Shown here in pieces: positions 14,728 to 23,678 of a stretch of 33,886 nt of DNA. Within the stretch, counting starts at the first letter, position 1, and each line of letters starts with the position of its first letter. Source of the DNA: an uncultured Clostridia bacterium. GTDB taxonomy: Bacteria; Bacillota; Clostridia; Oscillospirales; Oscillospiraceae. The DNA lies in the NCBI GenBank assembly GCA_937915065.1, contig CALDMR010000203.1:1-33886 (forward strand), in the 5' to 3' direction. The translations under genes and the position numbers were made by a program. The notes under the pieces are model-generated. The model was not told the origin of the DNA. It saw only the letters and a list, made by a program, of their open reading frames with translations, and ran no database searches.

Positions 14728-16719
14728 GTGAATAAAAAAATATCCCAACTGTTGGGACCGGGGTTACCGTTTTACTTTTTTGTGCTGATTTGTTTTGCGA
14801 TCGTATCCGCCTCGTTTGATTTGACCATCGGCGTGATCGAGGGCGTGATCATTGTGGTGCTGGCGTTCTATTCCCGCCGCAACACGGCCTGCCGGAAAAG
14901 CGATATCCTGAAGTACATCGAAAGCGTGACCTCCAATGTGGATTCCGCCACAAAAGACACCATGCTCAACGCGCCCCTGCCCATGATCATCTTTCGGCCG
15001 GAAACGGGGGGAATCGTTTGGTGCAATGAAGGATTCCAGGAGATCTCGGGCCACGCCGAGCAGCTTTTTGACAGCCGCATCGGCGATGTGGTGCCCAATT
15101 TCAGCGCCCGGTGGCTGCTGGAATGCAAGAGCGAAGCGCCGGAGCTGATCGAGATGCGGGGGCGGGAATACCGGGTCTGCGGCAACCTGACCGAGCAGAC
15201 CGCCGACCAGGGGCACGAACCGGAGCTGCTGGCCACCATGTACTGGATCGATGTGACCGACAGCGAGGAAGCTGTGCGCCGCTATAAGGCGTCCCGGCCC
15301 AATGTGGCCATCATTATGATGGATAACTACGATGATTTGACCGCAGGCCTGACCGATGTGACCCGCAGCGCCATGCGCGCCCGGATCGACCGGAAGATCA
15401 ACGACTGGGCGGCGGAGTGCCATGGTTTGCTGCGCAAATACGAGCGGGATCGCTATCTCTTTGTATTTGAGGATCAGTATTATGAAAAGCTTTCCGGCGG
15501 AAAGTTTGCGATCCTGGATTCTGTGCACGAGGTGGTCAGTGCCGACGGCGTGCCCACCACCCTGTCCATCGGCGTGGGCCGGGGGGCGGATACCTTTGAA
15601 GAGCTGTTCCACAACGCCACCTTGTCCATTGACATGGCCCTGTCCCGCGGCGGCGACCAGGCGGTGGTGCGCACGGGTATGAATTTTGAGTTTTTCGGCG
15701 GCCGTGCCAAGGAAACGGAAAAGCGCACCAAAGTCAAGTCCCGGGTGATGGCCACGGCCCTGGGCGAATTGATGAGCGATGCCGGACAAATCTATGTGAT
15801 GGGCCATAAATTTGCGGATATGGACGCCCTGGGTGCCGCTGTGGGCGTGTGCTGCATTGCCCGCAAAAAGGGCAAGCGGGCCCACATCGTCATGGATATC
15901 AATAACAGCGCCGCCAAGCCCATGGCCACCCGCCTGCTGGAGGCGCCGGAGTATGAGGATGTGTTCCTGACCGATCCCACCGACGCCCTGCTGCAGATGC
16001 GGCCCGGCGCCCTGGTGGTGGTGGATACCAACCGCCCCGATATGGTGGAAGCGCCCCTGATGCTGGAGCGGGCCGGCCGCGTTGCTGTGATCGATCACCA
16101 TCGCAGGGCTGCCACCTATATTGAAAACGCAGCGCTGAATTTTCACGAACCCTACGCTTCTTCCGCCAGCGAACTGGTCAGCGAACTGCTGCAATATCTG
16201 ACGGAGCCCAGCGATGTGCTGGAGATCGAGGCGGAAGCGCTGCTGGCAGGCATCGTGCTGGATACCAAGAACTTTACGGTTCGCACCGGCGGCCGTACCT
16301 TTGACGCGGCGGCTTATCTGCGCCGGGCCGGAGCGGACACCGGCGAGGTGCGCCGCCTGTTCCAGAACGATCTGGATTCCACCATCAATCGCTACGATGT
16401 GATCCGCAAGGCGGAGAAGATCCACGGCAACATTGCCCTGGCGGCGGTAGAAATCCCCGTGGGCCGGGTGATTGCTGCCCAGGCAGCCGATGAATTGCTG
16501 CAGATCACGGGCATCGGCGCTTCTTTTGTAGTCACGCCCCTGGGGGCGGATGTGCTGCTGTCGGCCCGCAGCGTGGGAGATATCAATGTGCAGGTGATCC
16601 TGGAAAAGCTGGGGGGCGGCGGCAATGCCAACGCTGCCGGCGGTACGGTGAAGGACGCCAAGGTGGCCGATGTGCGGTTGCAGCTGTTGGCTGCCATCGA
16701 TGAATATTTCAAACCGTGA
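14728..16719 (+). CDS. gdpP: GdpP, cyclic-di-AMP phosphodiesterase
   Basis: This 663-residue protein hydrolyses c-di-AMP to 5'-pApA. Order: two membrane helices (about 12-50), PAS domain (about 80-160), degenerate GGDEF (about 175-310), then DHH/DHHA1. The DHH part shows the GHKFADMD metal motif (359-366) and D456-H457-H458; DHHA1 ends with GGGGNANAAGG (629-639). The fourth-position His usually seen in the GGGH motif is Asn633 here. GTG at 14728 is chosen because GGAGGG is 7 bases upstream and the length then matches B. subtilis GdpP (659). It heads an operon with rplI and dnaB, the classical Firmicutes order. c-di-AMP also controls potassium transport, so the kdpD-like gene at the left edge may be functionally related. 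Confidence 0.95.
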   Translation: MNKKISQLLGPGLPFYFFVLICFAIVSASFDLTIGVIEGVIIVVLAFYSRRNTACRKSDILKYIESVTSNVDSATKDTMLNAPLPMIIFRPETGGIVWCNEGFQEISGHAEQLFDSRIGDVVPNFSARWLLECKSEAPELIEMRGREYRVCGNLTEQTADQGHEPELLATMYWIDVTDSEEAVRRYKASRPNVAIIMMDNYDDLTAGLTDVTRSAMRARIDRKINDWAAECHGLLRKYERDRYLFVFEDQYYEKLSGGKFAILDSVHEVVSADGVPTTLSIGVGRGADTFEELFHNATLSIDMALSRGGDQAVVRTGMNFEFFGGRAKETEKRTKVKSRVMATALGELMSDAGQIYVMGHKFADMDALGAAVGVCCIARKKGKRAHIVMDINNSAAKPMATRLLEAPEYEDVFLTDPTDALLQMRPGALVVVDTNRPDMVEAPLMLERAGRVAVIDHHRRAATYIENAALNFHEPYASSASELVSELLQYLTEPSDVLEIEAEALLAGIVLDTKNFTVRTGGRTFDAAAYLRRAGADTGEVRRLFQNDLDSTINRYDVIRKAEKIHGNIALAAVEIPVGRVIAAQAADELLQITGIGASFVVTPLGADVLLSARSVGDINVQVILEKLGGGGNANAAGGTVKDAKVADVRLQLLAAIDEYFKP

Positions 16720-16752
16720 ACTTAGAAAAATCAAAGAAATGAGGATAGAACC

Positions 16753-17202
16753 ATGAAAGTGATTTTACAGCAAGATGTGAAGGGCCAGGGCAAGAAGGGC
16801 CAGATGGTGGAAGTTTCCGACGGATACGGCCGGAATTTCCTGCTGCCCCGGAAGCTGGCGGTGGAAGCCACCGCAGACAATCTGAATACCATGAAACTGC
16901 AGGAGAAGGCCCGGAAAGCGGAGGAAGCCCGCCAGAAGGCCGCGGCCGAAGAAACTGCGGAAAAGCTCAAGGGCCTGACGGTAAAGATTTATGCCAAAAG
17001 CGGTAAAGACGGCCGCCTGTTCGGCGCCATCACCAGCAAGGAAATTTCCGACGCGCTGAAGGAGCAGCACCACATCGAGATCGCCAAGCAGAAGATCGTG
17101 CAGGACGAGCAGATCAAGGCCTGCGGCGGCTATCAGATCAAATGCAAGCTGGGTTTTGAGATCTCCGGCACCATTAACCTGGTTGTGGCGGAAGAAAAGT
17201 AA
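16753..17202 (+). CDS. rplI: 50S ribosomal protein L9
   Basis: This 149-residue bL9 binds 23S rRNA at the base of the L1 stalk. The N-terminal RNA-binding domain with the family signature GxxGxxxxVxxGYxRNFLxPxxxA is clear (GQGKKGQMVEVSDGYGRNFLL, residues about 11-31, core GYGRNFLLP), followed by the long connecting helix (about 41-75) rich in Ala/Glu/Lys and the C-terminal domain. GAGGAT precedes the ATG. It lies 33 bases after gdpP. Confidence 0.97.
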   Translation: MKVILQQDVKGQGKKGQMVEVSDGYGRNFLLPRKLAVEATADNLNTMKLQEKARKAEEARQKAAAEETAEKLKGLTVKIYAKSGKDGRLFGAITSKEISDALKEQHHIEIAKQKIVQDEQIKACGGYQIKCKLGFEISGTINLVVAEEK

Positions 17203-17245
17203 GCATCAAACCGGCTTGACCCTTGGTGTGAAGGAGGGCGGTTGT

Positions 17246-17317
17246 ATGCCGCCTTTTCCGATGGACCTGGGAGGTCCAAAATTGAACTGGAGTTGTCCGG
17301 CGTTTGATATGACATGA
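17246..17317 (+). CDS. Possible 23-residue small protein or leader peptide before dnaB
   Basis: A GAAGGAGGG ribosome site sits 8 bases before an ATG that opens 23 codons (MPPFPMDLGGPKLNWSCP then AFDMT) and ends at a TGA 19 bases before the dnaB start. GGCGG and CCGCC flank the ATG, so ribosome site and start lie in a hairpin, and a 6-bp GGACCT/AGGTCC hairpin lies within the frame (17265-17279). The first hairpin is followed by TTTT and could instead be a weak terminator after rplI. No homologue is recognised. It could regulate dnaB by translational coupling, or be chance. Confidence 0.35.
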   Translation: MPPFPMDLGGPKLNWSCPAFDMT

Positions 17318-17336
17318 TGTGAGAGGTGGTTGCCAA

Positions 17337-18689
17337 ATGGCGCTGGAAAATGAGTTGTTATACCGCCAGATGCCTCATAACCTGGAGGCGGAGCAGGCGG
17401 TGCTGGGCTCCATGCTCATCGATCAGAACTGTATCAAGGATGTGATGGACAAGCTGCAGCCCGGGGACTTTTATTTGCAGCAGAACCGGGATATTTTTGA
17501 AACGATCTATACCATGTTCTGCTACTCCCGGCCCATCGACCCGGTGACGGTGGTGGGCGAGATGCAGAAGAACGGCACCTTTGACGAGAATACTACCAAG
17601 AGCTATATGATCCAGCTCATGGATATCACTCCTACTTCCGCCAATGTGATGGAATATGTGGAGTTGGTGCGGGGCAAGTCGCTGCTGCGGAAAGTGGCCA
17701 CGGCGGCGGGGGAGATCACGGCCATGGTGCAGGAGGGCGGCGGCGAGCCGGAGGATGTGCTGGAAGTGGCGGAGCAGAAGATCTATGCAGTCCGCCAGGG
17801 GCGATCCTCCCAGGATATGATTCCCGTGGGCACGGTGCTTTCCGGCGTGCTGGACAATATGGAACAGCTGGCTGCCGATGGCGGCCGCCTGCCCGGCATT
17901 TCCTCGGGCTTCTCTGCCATCGACGCGAAAATCTCCGGCTTGAACAAGTCCGACCTGATCCTGCTGGCGGCCCGCCCTGGTATGGGAAAAACATCCCTGG
18001 CGCTGAATATTGCCCTGAATGTGGGGAAATATTCCGGCAAGACGGTGGCCATGTTTTCTTTGGAAATGTCCAAGGAACAGCTGGCGACCCGTCTGCTGTC
18101 CAGCGAGGCTCTGGTGGAAAACAACCGGCTGATCACCGGCGACCTGCGGGAGACGGACTGGGTGAAGGTGGCCGAGGCGGCCAGCACGCTGGCCCAGGCG
18201 GATATCCGGCTGGACGACAACCCTCTTTTAACGGTATCGGACATGAACGCCAAGTGCCGCCGGATCGACAATCTGGGCCTGGTGGTTATCGACTATCTGC
18301 AGCTGATGAATTCCGCCGGCGGCAGCCGCGGCCAAAGCGAAAGCCGCCAGCAGGCCGTGTCCGATATTTCCCGTATGCTCAAGATCATGGCCAAGGAGCT
18401 GCAGGTGCCGGTGCTGTGCCTGTCCCAGCTGTCCCGTGCCAATGAAAAGCGCGACGACAAGCGCCCCATGCTGTCGGATCTGCGCGAATCCGGCGCCATC
18501 GAGCAGGATGCCGATATCGTACTTTTTATTTTCCGGGAGGACTATTACAGTCCCGATACCGATAAACGCAATATTGCCGAGCTGATCGTGGCCAAAAACC
18601 GCCACGGCGAAACCGGCAAGGTCGAGTTGAAATGGATGCCCGAATTTACCACCTTTGATACGCTGGAAAAGCGCTTTGACGAGAGATGA
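17337..18689 (+). CDS. dnaB: Replicative DNA helicase DnaB
   Basis: This 450-residue hexameric 5'-3' helicase unwinds the replication fork (called DnaC in Bacillus). The N-terminal domain opens with the family sequence MPHNLEAEQAVLGSML; the RecA-like ATPase has Walker A ARPGMGKTS (K218, T219) and Walker B VVIDYLQLM. The arginine-finger and SRANEKRDDKRP/LSDLRESGAIEQDAD segments are intact, and no intein is present. The ATG at 17337 gives the usual length and is preceded by AGAGGTGG. It follows rplI, the conserved Firmicutes arrangement, and tilS starts 4 bases after its stop. Confidence 0.96.
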   Translation: MALENELLYRQMPHNLEAEQAVLGSMLIDQNCIKDVMDKLQPGDFYLQQNRDIFETIYTMFCYSRPIDPVTVVGEMQKNGTFDENTTKSYMIQLMDITPTSANVMEYVELVRGKSLLRKVATAAGEITAMVQEGGGEPEDVLEVAEQKIYAVRQGRSSQDMIPVGTVLSGVLDNMEQLAADGGRLPGISSGFSAIDAKISGLNKSDLILLAARPGMGKTSLALNIALNVGKYSGKTVAMFSLEMSKEQLATRLLSSEALVENNRLITGDLRETDWVKVAEAASTLAQADIRLDDNPLLTVSDMNAKCRRIDNLGLVVIDYLQLMNSAGGSRGQSESRQQAVSDISRMLKIMAKELQVPVLCLSQLSRANEKRDDKRPMLSDLRESGAIEQDADIVLFIFREDYYSPDTDKRNIAELIVAKNRHGETGKVELKWMPEFTTFDTLEKRFDER

Positions 18690-18693
18690 CGGA

Positions 18694-20040
18694 ATGGTGA
18701 AACTGAACCAGGATCTGATACGAGCCTATGATATGCTCCCCGACGAGGGGCTGGTGCTGTGCGCCGTTTCCGGCGGCGCCGATTCCATGTGTCTGCTGAC
18801 CTGGCTTTTAGAGCTGAGCTGCAAGTCTGGCTTTACTGTGGCTGCGGCCCATTATAACCACGCTCTGCGGGGGGCAGAGGCCCAACGGGACGAAGCCTTT
18901 GTGCGGGACTACTGCCGGGAGCACGGTATTCCTTTCTATGGAGGGCGCGGCGATGTGGCTGCCGCTGCCCGGGAGCATGGCTGGTCTGTGGAAGAGGCGG
19001 GCCGTAATCTGCGCTATGCCTTCCTGGAAGAGACGGCCCGGCAGACCGGTGCGGTGCGGATCGCCACGGCTCATAACCGGGGCGACAATGCCGAAACGGT
19101 GCTGATGAATCTGATCCGCGGCACGGGCTTGACCGGGCTGGCGGGTATTCCTCCGGTGCGGGGCATTTTGATCCGCCCCCTGCTGGAAACGGGGCGGGAG
19201 GAGATCGAGGCGTATCTGGCCGAGCATGGCGTGCCCCATGTGGAGGATCGGAGCAATGAAAGCGCCGTTTATACCCGCAACCGGCTGCGCCATGAAATTT
19301 TGCCGGCCCTGCGGGAAGTGAATCCCCGGGCGGAGGAAAGCATTGCCAAAACAGCGGCCCTGCTGCGGCAGGACGAGGCCTATCTCAATGCCGCCGCGGA
19401 GCGGGTGTGCCGCCGGGTGCGCTGTGCAGAGGGGCGGGCCCTTCTGGAGCGGGCGGCGCTGACCGAATTGCCCCCGGCGCTGCAGGGGCGCGTGGTGCGG
19501 CGGATGCTGGATCTGCTGGGAGTCTCTAAAAAAGATGTGACTGCCCGCCATATCCGGGCCATCCTGGAGCTGGTGCGCAAGAGCGGCCCCACGGCGCAGC
19601 TGTCGCTGCCCAGGGGAGTTGCCGCCCAAAATGTGTATGAAGAATTTCAGCTGACTGCCTCGTCGATTGTCCCCTGGGAGCGGACGCTTCTGCCCCCCGT
19701 TGGAGAGGTCTGCGCCGGCCCCTGGCGGATTTTCTGCCGGGTGGGCTGCCGGGCAGAACCCGGCGAAAACAGACTGATTCTAAATAACGCGGCCATCGAC
19801 GCCCCGGTGGCGGTGGATCGCTGGCGGCAGGACGGCCGCATGACGCTGCCGGGCCAGGAGGGCAGCCGCAGCCTGAAGCGGCTGTTTGTAGACGCGGGAT
19901 GCAGCGTGGCCCGGCGGGAGGAAACGCCGGTCGTTTATGTGGGCACTCGGGTTGCGGCAGCTTTGGGCGTGGGCGTGGACTGTGCCTTTGCTGCCCGGGA
20001 AGATCAAATGAATTATATTCTCGATTTTCAGAAACGATAA
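18694..20040 (+). CDS. tilS: tRNA(Ile)-lysidine synthetase
   Basis: This 448-residue N-type ATP pyrophosphatase attaches lysine to C34 of tRNA-Ile2, letting it read AUA instead of AUG. The PP-loop SGGADS (residues 26-31) is exact, with HYNHALRG and AHNRGDNAETVLMNLIRGTGLTGLAGI following as in the family. TilS substrate-binding and C-terminal domains make up the rest. The ATG is 4 bases past the dnaB stop and lacks a strong ribosome site, suggesting coupled translation. Next come hpt and ftsH, as in Bacillus. Confidence 0.95.
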   Translation: MVKLNQDLIRAYDMLPDEGLVLCAVSGGADSMCLLTWLLELSCKSGFTVAAAHYNHALRGAEAQRDEAFVRDYCREHGIPFYGGRGDVAAAAREHGWSVEEAGRNLRYAFLEETARQTGAVRIATAHNRGDNAETVLMNLIRGTGLTGLAGIPPVRGILIRPLLETGREEIEAYLAEHGVPHVEDRSNESAVYTRNRLRHEILPALREVNPRAEESIAKTAALLRQDEAYLNAAAERVCRRVRCAEGRALLERAALTELPPALQGRVVRRMLDLLGVSKKDVTARHIRAILELVRKSGPTAQLSLPRGVAAQNVYEEFQLTASSIVPWERTLLPPVGEVCAGPWRIFCRVGCRAEPGENRLILNNAAIDAPVAVDRWRQDGRMTLPGQEGSRSLKRLFVDAGCSVARREETPVVYVGTRVAAALGVGVDCAFAAREDQMNYILDFQKR

Positions 20041-20058
20041 AGAAGAGGAGAAAAACAG

Positions 20059-20604
20059 ATGAATACGATTGAAAAGGATATCCTGAAGGTGTTGATTTCC
20101 GAGGACGAGCTGAAGGTGCGCGTGCGGGCCATCGGCGCACAGATCGCGGCGGACTATGCGGACAAGGACCCCCTGTTTGTGGGTGTCCTGCGGGGATCGT
20201 TTATGTTTTTTGCGGATTTGATGCGGGTTTGTCCCATTCCCAGCGGCTTGGATTTTATGGCTGCATCGTCTTACAACAACGGGACAGCCAGCTCCGGCGT
20301 GGTGAAGATCGACTATGACATCAAGAGCTCTGTGGCGGGGCGCCATATCATCCTGGTGGAGGATATTCTGGACAGCGGCAACACGCTGTACAATCTGACC
20401 CGCCATCTGTATGACCGGGGCGCTGCCAGCGTGAAGCTGTGCGTGCTGCTGGATAAGCCCTCGCGCCGGGTCAAGCCCATTGAGCCCGATTATGTGGGCT
20501 TCAATGTGCCCGACGAATTTGTGGTGGGCTACGGCCTGGATTACGCGGACCGGTACCGCAACCTGCCCTATGTGGGCGTATTAAAACCGGAAATTTACGC
20601 ATAA
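20059..20604 (+). CDS. hpt: Hypoxanthine (guanine) phosphoribosyltransferase
   Basis: This 181-residue purine salvage enzyme makes IMP or GMP from the base and PRPP. The PRPP-binding motif VEDILDSGNT is at 100-109, with LRGSFMFFADLMR (PPi loop) upstream and VGYGLDYADRYRNLPYVG at the C-terminus. AAGAGGAG lies 9 bases before the ATG. The tilS-hpt-ftsH order is conserved in Firmicutes. Confidence 0.96.
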   Translation: MNTIEKDILKVLISEDELKVRVRAIGAQIAADYADKDPLFVGVLRGSFMFFADLMRVCPIPSGLDFMAASSYNNGTASSGVVKIDYDIKSSVAGRHIILVEDILDSGNTLYNLTRHLYDRGAASVKLCVLLDKPSRRVKPIEPDYVGFNVPDEFVVGYGLDYADRYRNLPYVGVLKPEIYA

Positions 20605-20646
20605 AATCCGCTCCGGTACTGGGCAGGAGAGGGAAAGGGGAAAACC

Positions 20647-22602
20647 ATGGACGGGCAGAACAGTCATCGCGATCCCAATCAGGAGCGCGATCCAAATGAA
20701 ATCAAACAGGAGCGGAAGCAGCGCCGGAACAAGCGCCTGGATCAAATTGGCTGGGTGCTGCTGATCGTTGCCATCATTCTGGGTATTGCATATCTTGCCT
20801 TTTCCGGCAATAGCCGCCGGCAGGAGGCCATCAGCTATTCTGAAGTTGTGGCGCAGTTCGAGCGGGAAAATGTCCGCTCCTTCAAGGTCGTGGGCACTAA
20901 GCTGACGATGGAGCTGTACAACACTTATGACGAAAAGGAAGCGCTGAGCTATGACCTCTATGATGTGCAGATGTTCCGGGAAGACCTGGGCAATCTGATC
21001 GATAGCCAGCGCCACCGCGGCATCATCACCGGTTATGACTATCATAAGGGTATGCGCATGAGCGGTTGGGGGATGCTGATGCCCTTCCTGTTCCTGCTGC
21101 TGATGCTGGGCGGCTTTTGGTATGCCGCATCCCTCCAGCGCAGCATGGGGGGCGGGAGCCAGTTGGACAAAAATGCCAAATTCGGCCAGGCCAACATACA
21201 CCAGGGCGTATCCAATGGAAAAAAGGTGACCTTTGCCGATGTGGCCGGCGCCCGGGAGGAAAAGGAAGAGCTGCAGGAGATCGTTTCTTTCCTGCGCGAT
21301 CCGGACAAATATATTGCCCTGGGGGCCCGGATCCCCAAGGGCGTGCTGTTGGTGGGCCCTCCCGGTACCGGTAAAACGCTGCTGGCCAAGGCAGTGGCCG
21401 GCGAGGCGGATGTCAATTTTCTGACCATTTCCGGTTCTGATTTTGTGGAGATGTATGTGGGCGTGGGCGCATCCCGTGTCCGCGACCTTTTCAAGCAGGC
21501 CAAAGAAAACGCGCCGGCCATTATTTTCATCGACGAGATCGACGCCGTGGGCCGCCAGAGAGGTACGGGCCTGGGCGGCGGCCACGATGAGCGGGAGCAG
21601 ACGCTGAACCAGATGCTGGTGGAAATGGACGGCTTCGGCAGCAACGAGGGCGTGGTGGTCATCGCCGCCACCAACCGCCAGGATGTGCTGGATCCCGCAC
21701 TGCTGCGCCCCGGCCGCTTTGACCGCCAGGTCTATGTGGGCCTGCCGGATGTGCAGGGCCGCGAGGAGATCTTGCAGGTGCATGTGAAGCGCAAGCCCCT
21801 GGCAGAGGATGTGGATCTGAATGTGGTGGCTCGCAGCACGGCGGGGTTCTCCGGCGCGGATCTGGAAAATCTGACCAATGAGGCGGCGCTGCTGGCCGCC
21901 CGGCGGGAGGCGCGCTTCATTTCTATGGCGGATATGCGGGAGGCCATGATCAAAGTGATCGCCGGCCCGGAGAAAAAGAGCCATGTGATCCCCGAGAAGG
22001 AGCGCCGCCTGACGGCCTACCATGAGGCGGGTCACGCCATTGTGATGCACGAGCTGCCGGGCTGCGATCCGGTGCATCAGATCACCATTATTCCCCGGGG
22101 CGGCGCCGGCGGTATGACCATCAGCCTGCCAGGCGAGGATCGCAGTTTCCTGTCCCGCAGCGATATGCTGGACGAGATCGCCGCCCTGCTGGGCGGCCGC
22201 GTGGCGGAGAAGCTGATCCTGGGAGATATTTCCACGGGAGCCTCCAACGATATCCAGCGGGCCTCCGGCCTGGCCCGGAAAATGGTAACGGTTTATGGCA
22301 TGAGCGATAAGATCGGCACCATCTCCTTTGAATCGGGCCACGATGAGATCTTTATCGGTCGCAGTATGGCCCAGCAGCGCACCTATTCGGAAAAGGTGGC
22401 TGCGGAGATCGACGAAGAGATTAAGGCCATTATCGATGGCGCCGCGGCCCACTGCGAGGGGATCCTGGAGAAAAACCGGGAGAAGCTGCACGCCGTGGCA
22501 GCCTATTTGCTGGAACATGAGACGATGGACGCCGGGGAGTTTGAGCGGGTGATGGCTGCGCCCGCAGCCCGGACAACTGCCGGAGACGAAGCGGATGCAT
22601 GA
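20647..22602 (+). CDS. ftsH: ATP-dependent zinc metalloprotease FtsH
   Basis: This 651-residue membrane-anchored AAA+ protease degrades misassembled membrane proteins and some regulators. Two membrane helices (about 35-55 and 140-160) flank the extracytoplasmic segment. The AAA module has Walker A GPPGTGKT (237-244), Walker B IIFIDEIDAVG and the second region of homology ATNRQDVLDPALLRPGRFDR (core LLRPGRFDR). The zinc site is HEAGH (459-463), with the third ligand in STGASND. It ends the operon; an intrinsic terminator begins at its stop codon. Confidence 0.97.
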   Translation: MDGQNSHRDPNQERDPNEIKQERKQRRNKRLDQIGWVLLIVAIILGIAYLAFSGNSRRQEAISYSEVVAQFERENVRSFKVVGTKLTMELYNTYDEKEALSYDLYDVQMFREDLGNLIDSQRHRGIITGYDYHKGMRMSGWGMLMPFLFLLLMLGGFWYAASLQRSMGGGSQLDKNAKFGQANIHQGVSNGKKVTFADVAGAREEKEELQEIVSFLRDPDKYIALGARIPKGVLLVGPPGTGKTLLAKAVAGEADVNFLTISGSDFVEMYVGVGASRVRDLFKQAKENAPAIIFIDEIDAVGRQRGTGLGGGHDEREQTLNQMLVEMDGFGSNEGVVVIAATNRQDVLDPALLRPGRFDRQVYVGLPDVQGREEILQVHVKRKPLAEDVDLNVVARSTAGFSGADLENLTNEAALLAARREARFISMADMREAMIKVIAGPEKKSHVIPEKERRLTAYHEAGHAIVMHELPGCDPVHQITIIPRGGAGGMTISLPGEDRSFLSRSDMLDEIAALLGGRVAEKLILGDISTGASNDIQRASGLARKMVTVYGMSDKIGTISFESGHDEIFIGRSMAQQRTYSEKVAAEIDEEIKAIIDGAAAHCEGILEKNREKLHAVAAYLLEHETMDAGEFERVMAAPAARTTAGDEADA

Positions 22603-22634
22603 AAAAAACAGGACAGCGCTGCTGTCCTGTTTTT
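22602..22634 (+). terminator. Intrinsic terminator after ftsH
   Basis: Arms 22604-22617 and 22621-22634 form a perfect 14-bp stem ending in T5 with a GCT loop (AAAAACAGGACAGC / GCTGTCCTGTTTTT). It begins two bases after the ftsH stop. Confidence 0.92.
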
Positions 22635-22741
22635 CCTGTGAAACCATGGGAAGTATCCGGGAGGATAAAAGTGATGACGGCGTGAGAACGGGAGAGAAAA
22701 CAAGCTGCAACGGATCAAGGGGCTGTCATGCAGATGGGGGG

Positions 22742-23386
22742 ATGAGGATCGTGGAAGAACAATCTGTTTATAAAGGGCTGGAACAAAGGGCAGAGGCATC
22801 AGAGCCGCTGGATGCGGATAAGGGCTATCATTTGATCGACGAAATAAAAAAATTGAAACCCTATAACGCGCAGGAGCGGAACGATCAAAAAGAGATGCTG
22901 CGTTATCTGAAGGAAAACGATGATTTTTTAACCAGGAAGAACAAAAATGCGCATGTGACGGTTTCTGCCTGGATTGTGGACAAAAGCAGGCAGTATGTTT
23001 TGATGGCGTTTCACAACATTTACCATTCTTGGGCGTGGCTTGGAGGTCATGCGGATGGCAATGAGGATTTAAGAGAAGTGATCCTAAAAGAAATCGAAGA
23101 AGAAAGCGGCCTGAAAAACGTTCGCTTTTTGCAGAAAGACATTTTTTCTTTGGAGATATTGCCGGCCTTTGGCCATGAGAAAAAGGGAGAATATGTATCG
23201 TCGCACTTGCATCTCAACGTTACTTATGCCGTAGAAGCAGATCTGGACAGCACGATTCGGATCAAGGAGGACGAGAATTGTAAAATAGGCTGGATCAGAG
23301 TGGATGAGATCGGCAAAAAAAGCACGGAACAATGGTTTGTGGAGCGAATATATGCCAAGCTGTGCGAAAAAGTGAAGGCCCTTTGA
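22742..23386 (+). CDS. Nudix hydrolase
   Basis: This protein of about 214 residues has a complete Nudix box at 102-124: G102-x5-E108-x7-K116-E117-I-E-E120-E121-S-G123-L, with Lys replacing the first Arg of the REUXEE core. Nudix enzymes cleave nucleoside diphosphates linked to other groups; the substrate cannot be predicted. The start is uncertain: the ATG at 22742 abuts a G-run, whereas the GTG at 22751 is about 10 bases from the same G-run. Codon use is AT-richer than in the neighbours, consistent with recent acquisition. It lies alone between ftsH and nfo. Confidence 0.85.
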   Translation: MRIVEEQSVYKGLEQRAEASEPLDADKGYHLIDEIKKLKPYNAQERNDQKEMLRYLKENDDFLTRKNKNAHVTVSAWIVDKSRQYVLMAFHNIYHSWAWLGGHADGNEDLREVILKEIEEESGLKNVRFLQKDIFSLEILPAFGHEKKGEYVSSHLHLNVTYAVEADLDSTIRIKEDENCKIGWIRVDEIGKKSTEQWFVERIYAKLCEKVKAL

Positions 23387-23539
23387 GGCGATCGCCGGGG
23401 GATCGGGTAAAATGAAGGGCGCGGGGCCGTGCCGGCGATGCGGGGATTTATGCAAAACCCGGGAGAGCATACGGCCTTTCACAGAAAAAAGAACGCTTGC
23501 TTTTTTGCATGGGAGGATATAAAATGAACCATCCAACGC

Positions 23540-23581
23540 CCGCTTTGCCGCCTTTTTTGAACGAAGGGGCGGGCAGAGCGG
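23540..23581. repeat. Imperfect inverted repeat (possible palindromic intergenic repeat)
   Basis: Arms CCGCTTTGCCGCC (23540-23552) and GGCGGGCAGAGCGG (23568-23581) pair with one bulge and one G-U around a loop beginning TTTTTT. It overlaps a short frame at 23524 opened by GGGAGG that reads PTPALPPFLNEGAGR, a type of translation I associate with palindromic intergenic repeats in clostridial genomes. That frame runs deep into nfo in another phase, so I treat the element as a repeat and not as a gene. Confidence 0.45.
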
Positions 23582-23678
23582 TGCAGGAATGGGAAGTGGA
23601 ATGCCGGGATCTCCGGCTGAAAACGATTGTGATGCACAAGGGCCGCCGGGAGGCGGCGGAAAAGGAGAGAATCAGACG

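Noticed and set aside
20581..22710. 709-codon minus-strand frame opposite ftsH
   Set aside because: Antisense shadow; ftsH on the plus strand has Walker and zinc motifs.
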